Shown: positions 7,710 to 15,197 of the stretch, piece by piece
Numbering within the stretch: position 1 is the first letter of the stretch
Layout: the number at the start of each line of letters is the position of its first letter
Source: CAYSZB01 sp964435475
GTDB taxonomy: Bacteria; Chloroflexota; Anaerolineae; Anaerolineales; Anaerolineaceae
Direction of reading: 5' to 3'
DNA length: 36,404 nt
Assembly (NCBI GenBank): GCA_964435475.1
Contig: CAYSZB010000020.1
Span: forward strand, 1 to 36,404
Program-made: the position numbers and the translations under genes
Notes under the pieces: generated by a model
What the model was told of the DNA's origin: nothing
The model's input: the letters and a program-made list of their open reading frames with translations, nothing else
Database searches by the model: none

Positions 7710-8813
7710 TTATATGACAAATTTGCCATTCTTATAGAGAAGCTGCCCATCCGCAAGGATCTCGCCGCCATCGCGCAGGTCACATATCATGTCCCAATGG
7801 ATGGCAGACTCGTTTTTGCCTCCGCTTTCAGGGTAAGAAGCCCCCAAAGCCATGTGGAAACTGCCACCGATCTTTTCGTCAAAGAGGATCTCGCGGGTGA
7901 ATTGCTGGATGCCTTCGTTGGTGCCGATGGCAAATTCGCCGACATACCTGGCGCCTTCATCCGTATCAAGGGTTTTTACCAGGAAATCTTCGTTCTTATC
8001 CGAACTTGCTTTGACCGCCTTTCCATTTTCAAAAACAAGCCGCACGTTGGTCACTTCTTTCCCGGAATAAATGGCGGGGTAAGAGAAGGTGACATGACCG
8101 TTGACGCTGTCTTCGACCGGACCGGTGAAGATCTCGCCATCCGGCACATTCTCCTTGCAGGCACAGTTGATGAAAGTCCTGCCCTTAACATTGAGCGTCA
8201 GGTCCGTGCCAGGTCCCTTGACATGAATGACTTCCTTATCAGCCAACCATTCCACGATGGACTGTTGCTTAGTGAAAACACCCTGCCAGTAGCCTACCGG
8301 GTCCTCCTGGTCGGGCATGCAGGCATTGTAAACAAAGTCTTCATACTCAGCCAGGCTCATTTCCGCTTCCTGGGCAGACGCCTGGGTGGGGAAAAGGGTC
8401 AGCGTCCACTTGAGTTCCTTGCGGGCTGCCCGTTCCATGAATAGCGTTGAAAGTTCCCTGCGTGCCTGGCTGGCGATCACCATCTTGTGAGGATCGATGC
8501 TGCTTAAAGCTTTGGTGTTCTCTTCAGCCATGACATTGATCACCACATCGTATTCTTCATAAACCACCCTGGTCGGTTTGTGAATGTATTTTAGCTGCTC
8601 ATCTGATGCATACTTGTAGAATATTTCGTTCAAACCATTCGGTGTGACCCTGGTTAATGGGTGCCCGCCTGCCTGCAGCACTTTTTTGTAAACAGCAAGA
8701 AAGAGTGGTTCTCCCTGTGGGGTGCTGCGGATTTCAACCTTCTCACCCGGTTTTACAGCCACAGAATAATTGACCAACAGGTCTGCCAGTTTTTCAATTC
8801 GTGGATCTTTCAT
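7710..8813 (-). CDS. Aminopeptidase, peptidase family M29
   Basis: A 367-aa cytoplasmic metallo-aminopeptidase of the thermophilic family M29 (AmpS/PepS/aminopeptidase T). Expected metal ligands are visible in family order: Glu227 in PDGEIFTGP, Glu293 in YVGEFAIGTN, His320 in GSFHMALG, and His339 and Asp341 in AIHWDMICD. The N-terminal domain (PRIEKLADLLVNYSVAVKPGEKV) is also typical. It would remove N-terminal residues from peptides during protein turnover. The ATG at 8813 has GGAGG 4 nt upstream. The length is slightly below the roughly 410 aa of characterised members. It may be read with the sigma factor downstream, although a TATAAT on the same strand overlaps its stop codon. Confidence 0.95.
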   Translation of the reverse strand: MKDPRIEKLADLLVNYSVAVKPGEKVEIRSTPQGEPLFLAVYKKVLQAGGHPLTRVTPNGLNEIFYKYASDEQLKYIHKPTRVVYEEYDVVINVMAEENTKALSSIDPHKMVIASQARRELSTLFMERAARKELKWTLTLFPTQASAQEAEMSLAEYEDFVYNACMPDQEDPVGYWQGVFTKQQSIVEWLADKEVIHVKGPGTDLTLNVKGRTFINCACKENVPDGEIFTGPVEDSVNGHVTFSYPAIYSGKEVTNVRLVFENGKAVKASSDKNEDFLVKTLDTDEGARYVGEFAIGTNEGIQQFTREILFDEKIGGSFHMALGASYPESGGKNESAIHWDMICDLRDGGEILADGQLLYKNGKFVI

Positions 8814-8890
8814 TCATCCTCCAGAGCAGTTCAGTATTATGTTACCTGAGATTATAAATCTGTTTTCCAACAAAATTTTGGTTTTAATAT

Positions 8891-8896
8891 TACAAT
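8891..8896 (+). promoter_or_regulatory. -10-like box just upstream of the 8903 start codon
   Basis: TACAAT at 8891-8896 ends 6 nt before an ATG at 8903. No convincing -35 is seen at 16-18 nt spacing. The geometry matches other -10 boxes placed directly before start codons in this window. Confidence 0.4.
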
Positions 8897-8902
8897 ATAA
8901 GC

Positions 8903-9022
8903 ATGAGCATATTGGAACAACTTCCTGAGTATATCAGGATATTCCATAATTGCCTTGTAATTGGGGATAAGGCATATTACAAAAGATCGATCCATACCTA
9001 TTTAAATTCAGGAGCAATGTGA
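8903..9022 (+). CDS. Putative 39-aa small protein or leader peptide ahead of glyA-gcvT
   Basis: An open frame of 39 codons with a canonical ATG and a TGA at 9020-9022. The stop shares one base with the ATG of the SHMT-aminomethyltransferase fusion (TGATG), the usual layout for translational coupling. The peptide begins MSILEQLPEYIRIF and ends YKRSIHTYLNSGAM; it is soluble, with no membrane helix and no known domain. There is no Shine-Dalgarno before its ATG, but a -10-like TACAAT ends 6 nt upstream, so it could be read from a leaderless mRNA. The ribosome-binding site of the fusion (AGGAG, 9010-9014) lies inside its last codons. It may instead be a chance ORF in a leader. Confidence 0.4.
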   Translation: MSILEQLPEYIRIFHNCLVIGDKAYYKRSIHTYLNSGAM

Positions 9023-12000
9023 TGAAAGATTACATATTCAGCGACAACTTGACAACCCTGGACCCTGCCATCCAATCATTGGCAGAAATTGAAGCGGAAA
9101 GACAGGCCCGGCGGTTGATCATGATCCCCAGTGAAAGCCTGGCGCCGCTGGCAGTAAGGGAAAGCCTGGCATCTGCGTTTACCAATATCTATGCTGAAGG
9201 ATATCCCCGCCCGGAGACCCGTTCGATGGACGAGGAAAGCATCATGGATTATTCACGCCAACTCAGTACCTACCGCCGGTACAGCGATCCGCGCTATTAC
9301 AAAGGCGTTGAATACGCCGATATCGTGGAAGCTTTGTGCCGCAGGCGTTGCACCGAGTTATTTGCCGATAATGGCATCCAGGCAGATGATCTGTATGCCA
9401 ATGTACAACCCCTCTCTGGTGCACCTGCCAACAATGCGGTCTATACAGCTTTCCTAAAACCCGGGGATGCAATCCTGGGCATGGACCTGCTGCACGGCGG
9501 ACACCTGACCCATGGCTCACCGGTCAACCGTTCGGGTCTGACCTACACCGCTTATCACTATACGATTGATCCCGTAACCGAGAAGATCAACTATGAAGAC
9601 CTGATGAGACAGGCCAAGGAATGCAAGCCGAAAATCATTGTGGCAGGTTACTCGTCATACCCGTGGATCCCTGACTGGAAAGCTTTCAGGGACATAGCAG
9701 ACGAAACCGGGGCTATGTTGTTGGCCGATGTTTCACATATCGCCGGGCTGATCGCAGCCAAAGTGGTGCCTTCGCCGGTTGGCTATGCCCACATTATCAC
9801 CTTCACAACCCACAAGACCCTCTGCGGACCGCGTGCCGCGGTCATTTTGACAGATGATAAGGCGATCTCGGATAAGATTGACAAAGCCGTTTTCCCGGGA
9901 GAACAAGGCGGACCCCATATCAACACCATCGCCGCGCTGGCAACGACCTTTAAACTGGCTCAAAGCCAGCTATTCAAAGACCTGCAGACCCAGATCATGC
10001 GCAATGCAGTTGCATTTGCCGACGAACTGCAGAAGAACGGCTTTATCATCCCTTACAAGGGCACCGATAGCCACATTGTCCTCCTGGACTGCAAATCGAT
10101 CAAGAACCCGGCTGATGGCACCCCGCTTTCGGGCGATATGGCTGCCCGCATCCTGGACTTGGCTGGTATTGTGGTCAACCGCAACACCATCCCGGGTGAC
10201 CGCTCAGCCCTGGCCGCCACAGGCGTGCGTTTTGGCACCCCCTGGCTGACCCAACGCGGTTTCAAAGAAAATGACCTGCGCACAGTTGCCGGGTTGGTGG
10301 CGGACCTGCTGCACGCCACAGTGCCTTACCAGATCTGCGGTAAGGTGAGCAAGCGGACGCGGGCCAAAGTGGAATTTGAGACCCTGGAAAGGGTTAAATT
10401 GCGTGTCAGGGACCTGGCCCTTTCAAGAAACAGTGGAAACGGGGAAGTCACCCGGCACGGTTATCCCCATTTCTTCCATGTCGATGATAAATATGAGGGA
10501 AAAGAAGCCGGTTTTGAAATGTACGGACCAAAAATTCGCAGTTTCATGGCCTATAGTTTCTCCAGCGATTTTGAAGACCTCACTGTGGGAAAATCCCAGA
10601 ATACCTTGATCCACACCGCCCAGGGCACTTTTGAGGGCATCATCACCTGCCTGGACCCCTTTATTTTTAACCTCACGGTTGCGGGTGAAATTGCCGGCCT
10701 GATTGCCACATGGTTGAGAGACCTATCCACAGCCTTTATCCTGTTTTCGGATGACCTGTGCAAACGGATCCCCGGCCCGGTCATTATCGCAGATGCGAAG
10801 CCCATGCGGGGAGAAATGATCAACAGCCCGATCATTGCAGACCACAAACCCTATTTTATTGGACTGAAAGATACCCAAACTTACCCTGCCCTGCCGGAAT
10901 TTTCCTGGCAGGAAACAGAAAGCCAGGCAATCAAGATAACCTGTCTCAATGCGGTCCACAAGGCCAGCGGAGCCAAGATGATCCCATTTGCCGGCTGGGA
11001 GCTGCCGGTATGGTACACATCGGTACTGGAAGAACACAATGCCGTGCGCACTGCTGCAGGCTTGTTCGATGTCACCCACATGGGCGTCTTCCAGGCGGAA
11101 GGACCGGATGCGTCATTATTCCTTGACTCTGCCTGCAGCAATGACATCCACTCCCTGCGCATTGGCGATTCCTGCTACACCCACTTCATGGATCCCCGGG
11201 CCAACGTGATTGACGACCTGCTTGTTTACAGGCGTACAGCGAGTAAATTCCTGGTGGTCGTCAACGCCGCCAATGAAGAAAAGGATTGGGCCTGGCTTAA
11301 CGCAGTCCGCGATGGCCAGGTCTGTGTGGACGTCAATCGACCCTGGGTGACCTGCTTTGGGCGCCATGTCATATTAAAGAACCTCAAAGACCCGAAGGAA
11401 GGCCCGGACATGCGTGTGGACGTGGCTTTGCAGGGACCACTTTCTATGGAGATCCTGCTCAAGCTTTCAGACGATCCACAGGAAACCAGGAAGATCAGGC
11501 GGCTGGCTCGTACACAACTATGCGAAGCCAGGTTGGGTGACCTGGATATCGTCGTTTCAAGGACGGGCTACACCGGCGAGAAGATGTGTTTCGAACTCTT
11601 TGTGCACCCCGACAGGGCAACAGAACTTTGGCACAAGTTGATCGAAGCTGGCACCCCGCTGGGACTCAAGCCATGTGGCCTGGGTGCCCGCGATTCGCTG
11701 CGCACAGAAGCGGGACTGCCCCTCTATGGCCACGAAATGGGCGGAGAATTCAACCTTTCTGTAGCCGAAGCAGGTTTTATGCCTTTTATCAAGGTCAACA
11801 CACCCTGGTTCATCGGCCGGGACATGCTACAACAAAGAGAGAAAACACGCACCCGTACCGTTGTCCGCTTCAGGTTTGACGAAAAAGCAGTCAGGATGGC
11901 CCACCATGGCGATCCTGTGCTCGATCAAAAAGGGAAGATGATTGGCCAGGTGACCAGTTGTGCCATTGACCAGCAGGGCTACCTCACCGGCCAGGCGGTC

Positions 12001-12150
12001 ATTGACAACAAGTCCACAGCCGAAGGCACACCACTATTCATCTTTCAGAGTGCACCAGATAAGCCCTCAACTGCCCCCGCGCAACTCACCATTGGCGATA
12101 AGGTAACTTTACCCTCGTCCGCGAAGGTAATTGAGCGTTTTATGAGATAA
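9022..12150 (+). CDS. glyA-gcvT: Fused serine hydroxymethyltransferase - aminomethyltransferase
   Basis: A 1042-aa fusion. Residues about 10-455 are a complete SHMT: the N-terminal MIPSESLAP segment, the PLP lysine Lys265 in TTHKTLCGPR, GEQGGPHINTIAAL, and the end of the fold with VNRNTIPGD and GVRFGTPWLTQRGF. It interconverts serine and glycine with tetrahydrofolate. Residues about 638-1042 are a complete GcvT, the T-protein of the glycine cleavage system: PFAGWELPVWY, FDVTHMG, the catalytic-Asp region VIDDLLVYRR, ALQGPLS and SRTGYTGEKMCFELF. Between them lies a stretch of about 170 residues (470-635) that I cannot assign. Joining both folate enzymes could couple glycine cleavage to serine synthesis. 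The ATG at 9022 is chosen for AGGAG at 9010-9014; a GTG at 9019 is the alternative. No gcvH or gcvP is in the window. Confidence 0.95.
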   Translation: MKDYIFSDNLTTLDPAIQSLAEIEAERQARRLIMIPSESLAPLAVRESLASAFTNIYAEGYPRPETRSMDEESIMDYSRQLSTYRRYSDPRYYKGVEYADIVEALCRRRCTELFADNGIQADDLYANVQPLSGAPANNAVYTAFLKPGDAILGMDLLHGGHLTHGSPVNRSGLTYTAYHYTIDPVTEKINYEDLMRQAKECKPKIIVAGYSSYPWIPDWKAFRDIADETGAMLLADVSHIAGLIAAKVVPSPVGYAHIITFTTHKTLCGPRAAVILTDDKAISDKIDKAVFPGEQGGPHINTIAALATTFKLAQSQLFKDLQTQIMRNAVAFADELQKNGFIIPYKGTDSHIVLLDCKSIKNPADGTPLSGDMAARILDLAGIVVNRNTIPGDRSALAATGVRFGTPWLTQRGFKENDLRTVAGLVADLLHATVPYQICGKVSKRTRAKVEFETLERVKLRVRDLALSRNSGNGEVTRHGYPHFFHVDDKYEGKEAGFEMYGPKIRSFMAYSFSSDFEDLTVGKSQNTLIHTAQGTFEGIITCLDPFIFNLTVAGEIAGLIATWLRDLSTAFILFSDDLCKRIPGPVIIADAKPMRGEMINSPIIADHKPYFIGLKDTQTYPALPEFSWQETESQAIKITCLNAVHKASGAKMIPFAGWELPVWYTSVLEEHNAVRTAAGLFDVTHMGVFQAEGPDASLFLDSACSNDIHSLRIGDSCYTHFMDPRANVIDDLLVYRRTASKFLVVVNAANEEKDWAWLNAVRDGQVCVDVNRPWVTCFGRHVILKNLKDPKEGPDMRVDVALQGPLSMEILLKLSDDPQETRKIRRLARTQLCEARLGDLDIVVSRTGYTGEKMCFELFVHPDRATELWHKLIEAGTPLGLKPCGLGARDSLRTEAGLPLYGHEMGGEFNLSVAEAGFMPFIKVNTPWFIGRDMLQQREKTRTRTVVRFRFDEKAVRMAHHGDPVLDQKGKMIGQVTSCAIDQQGYLTGQAVIDNKSTAEGTPLFIFQSAPDKPSTAPAQLTIGDKVTLPSSAKVIERFMR

Positions 12151-12178
12151 GAATAAAAGTAAAAAAGGAGAAAGCAGT

Positions 12179-13402
12179 ATGCAAACACAATGGGAGCATC
12201 GTTATGCTGTACGAACCCAGGGAATGAAAAGTTCAGCCATCAGGGAACTGCTCAAGTACACATCTTTGCCAGGCATCATCTCATTTGGGGGTGGTTTTCC
12301 TGCGCCTGAGGTCTTCCCGATAAAACAATTCAGAGATGCCTGTGACACCGTTCTGACCGAAATGGGTGAACAGGCCTTGCAGTACGGTCAGACGGAAGGC
12401 TACTACCCATTGAGGGAACTGATCGCAAAAAATGCCGCCAAGTATGGCATTGTTGTCTCACCGCAAAATGTGCTGATCACCTCCGGTTCTCAACAGGCAT
12501 TGGACCTCTTTGGCAAGGTCTTTATTAACCGCGGTGACCGCATCCTGGTTGAGTCACCTACCTACCTTGGTGCCCTCCAGGCCTGGAATGCGTATGGCGC
12601 ACAATATGTGACCATTCCTTCCGATGAAGAAGGCATGCAAACCCAGCATCTCGAAGAGTTGATCAAAACCAATCTGAAGTTCATTTATGTGCTGCCTAAT
12701 TTTCAAAACCCGACCGGGGTGACGCTCTCCCTGGAACGCAGAAAACAGCTGATCGAAATTGCCAATTTGAATGGCGTTCCGATCATCGAGGACGATCCTT
12801 ATGGCCAATTACGCTACGAAGGGGAACATTTACCCCCGGTTGTGGTCCTGGACGATGAAATCCGGTCCAAAGAAACGCCAATTTACAGTGGTAACGTGAT
12901 CTATACCTCCACATTTTCAAAGATCCTGGCGCCCGGGCTGCGCCTGGCATGGGTGGTTGCCCCTGAAGATGTAATCAAGAAATTGACCCAGGCGAAACAG
13001 GGTACAGACCTCCATACCTCTACCCTTAACCAGTATGTAGCTTATCATGTTGCCAACTCACCCTTCATGAAGGAGCACATCCAGAACATCCGGGTGGTTT
13101 ATCGCGAAAGGCGCGATACCATGCTCAAAGCGCTGGCGGATTATATGCCTGAGGGCACCAGCTGGACCTCACCCAAGGGCGGACTTTTCCTGTGGGTGAT
13201 GCTGCCCGAAGGCTATGATACCAGCGCCATCTTCCCGAAAGCCATCGAAGAAAAGGTGGCCTATGTGCCCGGTGAAGCCTTCCACCCCAACGGTGGCGGC
13301 AAGAACACCATGCGCCTCAACTTCTCCGCCTGTAAACCGGATGTCATCATCGAGGGCATCAAACGCCTCAGCCGGGTGTTAAAAGAAAGCCTGGCACACT
13401 GA
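12179..13402 (+). CDS. PLP-dependent aminotransferase, class I/II (2-aminoadipate/LysN-like)
   Basis: A 407-aa fold-type-I aminotransferase. It shows ISFGGGFPAPEVFP near the N-terminus, the cofactor-contacting LQYGQTEGYYPLRELIA and TSGSQQALDL segments, PNFQNPTGVTLS, DDPYGQLRYEG and the Schiff-base lysine in TSTFSKILAPGLRLAW. This set matches the 2-aminoadipate / aromatic / branched-chain transaminase branch related to LysN and MocR-type C-terminal domains, here without a DNA-binding domain. The exact amino acid is not readable. AAGGAG (12165-12170) is 8 nt upstream of the ATG. It follows the SHMT-GcvT fusion by 28 nt and the unit ends at a strong terminator, so an amino acid metabolism operon is likely. 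Confidence 0.94.
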   Translation: MQTQWEHRYAVRTQGMKSSAIRELLKYTSLPGIISFGGGFPAPEVFPIKQFRDACDTVLTEMGEQALQYGQTEGYYPLRELIAKNAAKYGIVVSPQNVLITSGSQQALDLFGKVFINRGDRILVESPTYLGALQAWNAYGAQYVTIPSDEEGMQTQHLEELIKTNLKFIYVLPNFQNPTGVTLSLERRKQLIEIANLNGVPIIEDDPYGQLRYEGEHLPPVVVLDDEIRSKETPIYSGNVIYTSTFSKILAPGLRLAWVVAPEDVIKKLTQAKQGTDLHTSTLNQYVAYHVANSPFMKEHIQNIRVVYRERRDTMLKALADYMPEGTSWTSPKGGLFLWVMLPEGYDTSAIFPKAIEEKVAYVPGEAFHPNGGGKNTMRLNFSACKPDVIIEGIKRLSRVLKESLAH

Positions 13403-13423
13403 TCGCCAGCCAAATATGTACTT

Positions 13424-13459
13424 AAAAGAGAACCGACTGGTGAAGTCGGTTCTCTTTTT
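13424..13459. terminator. Bidirectional Rho-independent terminator
   Basis: A perfect 15-bp stem, 13424-13438 with 13444-13458, around a 5-nt loop. It has an A-tract on one flank and a T-tract on the other, so it can stop transcription from both sides. It sits exactly between the convergent aminotransferase and nucleoside kinase genes, right against the kinase stop codon. Confidence 0.95.
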
Positions 13460-13460
13460 G

Positions 13461-15179
13461 TTACTTGTGCCAGACAGTAAACTCTTTGAGGCTCGAATTG
13501 CCCACAAATTCTCTAAGGATGGAGTTGTCGGGGATGTAATCTGCTTCGGTTGGCAGGAACCATTCCAGGAACTTTAACAACCGCTTGGCTTCTTTGTATT
13601 CGGACGAGCCAAAAGGTACCTGCCTGAGCAGGGGTTCCACCAACGGTTTGAGGGTCGTCAATTCATAAGCCAGGGCTGAGTTGAACATCACATCGGCATT
13701 TTCCTGGAAGGGGAAAATATGCAATTTTTCGCCCCGCCGCACCGATTCCCAGCGGCCGATCGTATCCTGGGCGGAATAACCCCTGTCACGCGCGTCCCTG
13801 ACGATGCGCCGCAGCATCCTGGTGTCAGTAGTGGAAATGCGGTTGTGCCTGTCCAGGTTTAACTGGGTCAGGCAGGAGGCATAAACCTTGTAGGTCTGGG
13901 AGGGATCGAAATCTTCGAGCAGTTTCGGATTCAGGCCGTGAATGCCTTCCAAAATGATCACCTCGTTTGACCGCAGGTGAACCACTTCACCCGGCACGCT
14001 CCGACCTGTCTTAAAATCATACCTTGGCAGTTGCACTTCCTTTCCGGCGATCAGGTTCTTGATGTCCTGGTTCATCTTTTCCCGGTCAAGGGCATCGATT
14101 GACTCAAAATCATAGTTGCCATTTTCATCTTTGGGTGTCTTTTCTCGGTCCACAAAGTAGTTATCCATCTCCAGGGCAAAAGGTGAAATGCCCTGGGTCA
14201 ACAACTGGATGGACAGGCGTTTGGAGAATGTCGTTTTCCCCGATGAAGAAGGCCCGGCGATCAGGATAACCTTTACCTTTTTCTCACGCTTCTTGATCTC
14301 TTCGGCGATGTTGGAGATCTGCTGGGTATGCTGGGCTTCTGAAACAAGGATGATCTCCTTGATACGTCCTTTGGCAATGGCATCATTCAGTGCCCCGACA
14401 GATGAGATACCCAGGTGGTTCAGCCAATCACCGTAGATGCGAAAAGTGCTCAACAGAGTCGGGTAGCTGGTCATGGGTGAGATCACGTTGGTGGCATGTC
14501 TCCGTGGAAAGCGCAGAATAAAGGCATGGTCCACCTTAACCAGGTCAAACCACTTGAGATACCCGGATGAAGGCACCATATAGCCATGGTGATAATCCCG
14601 GTGACCTTCAAGGTTGTAAAGCACCAGGTCTTTCCGCTTGCGGTATTGAAGCAGCTGGACTTTATCGAGCTGGTTGGTGGATCTGAAATATTCGATCGCT
14701 TCCTCAACCGGTACAACCTCGCGTACAAATTGTTTATCCTGCTCAACCAGCAAACGCATATGCTGTTCAAGTTTTTGCAGGTCCTTCTGGGTTAATGGGG
14801 GGTGTTCTGTGACCTGGCAGAAGTAACCGCCAGAGGAAACAGAATGATCGACAGTCAGCACCGCACCATGAAAAATGTGTGAAAATGCCACTTCCAGGAG
14901 GAAGGTCAGGGAACGGCGGTAGATCCTGGCCCCATCAGCGTCAGCCATGGTGATCGGCAAGACTTTGGCATCCATTGAGATCGGAAAGGTCAATTCCCTT
15001 AAGTTGCCATCCACGACCGCGCCGACGATCAGGGGTTGCCCGGGTACTGCGATCAATTTCAGGAAGTCCTCCAATGGTGCATTGCGGGGACCCGATATGA
15101 TGCGCCCATCATCCAGGGTGACCTCAATCGTTGGTCGGGGTGTCGTTGTCAGAGTAAAGTTCAATATATCATTTTGCAT
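13461..15179 (-). CDS. TGS-domain nucleoside (uridine) kinase family protein
   Basis: A 572-aa protein with three parts. Residues about 15-85 resemble a TGS domain (IEVTLDDGRIISGP and onward). Residues about 90-240 resemble the second additional domain of threonyl-tRNA synthetase. Residues about 300-500 form a P-loop kinase of the uridine kinase/phosphoribulokinase type, with Walker A GPSSSGKTTFSKRL (Lys315) and MDNYFVDREKTPKDENGNYDFE. This architecture is known as a nucleoside kinase with a ThrRS-like N-terminus; the physiological substrate is not settled from sequence. It starts 18 nt after the GH57 gene and so appears to be the last gene of the amylase operon, an odd metabolic pairing. The ribosome-binding site is weak (GGAA, about 10 nt away). 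Confidence 0.92.
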   Translation of the reverse strand: MQNDILNFTLTTTPRPTIEVTLDDGRIISGPRNAPLEDFLKLIAVPGQPLIVGAVVDGNLRELTFPISMDAKVLPITMADADGARIYRRSLTFLLEVAFSHIFHGAVLTVDHSVSSGGYFCQVTEHPPLTQKDLQKLEQHMRLLVEQDKQFVREVVPVEEAIEYFRSTNQLDKVQLLQYRKRKDLVLYNLEGHRDYHHGYMVPSSGYLKWFDLVKVDHAFILRFPRRHATNVISPMTSYPTLLSTFRIYGDWLNHLGISSVGALNDAIAKGRIKEIILVSEAQHTQQISNIAEEIKKREKKVKVILIAGPSSSGKTTFSKRLSIQLLTQGISPFALEMDNYFVDREKTPKDENGNYDFESIDALDREKMNQDIKNLIAGKEVQLPRYDFKTGRSVPGEVVHLRSNEVIILEGIHGLNPKLLEDFDPSQTYKVYASCLTQLNLDRHNRISTTDTRMLRRIVRDARDRGYSAQDTIGRWESVRRGEKLHIFPFQENADVMFNSALAYELTTLKPLVEPLLRQVPFGSSEYKEAKRLLKFLEWFLPTEADYIPDNSILREFVGNSSLKEFTVWHK

Positions 15180-15197
15180 AGGTTTTATGTTCCAAAT

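Noticed and set aside
7684..7714. Separate promoter and terminator between the M29 gene and the sigma factor
   Set aside because: A TATAAT overlaps the M29 stop codon and an A/T-only hairpin follows, but there is no matching -35 and the hairpin lacks G-C pairs.
7584..8444. A 286-codon open frame antisense to the M29 aminopeptidase
   Set aside because: The opposite strand has clear metal ligands and a strong ribosome-binding site; this frame has no recognisable domain.
8897..9021. Glycine or THF riboswitch upstream of the SHMT-GcvT fusion
   Set aside because: Small hairpins are present, but I cannot find the conserved core sequences of either riboswitch class, and the region is better explained by a short ORF.
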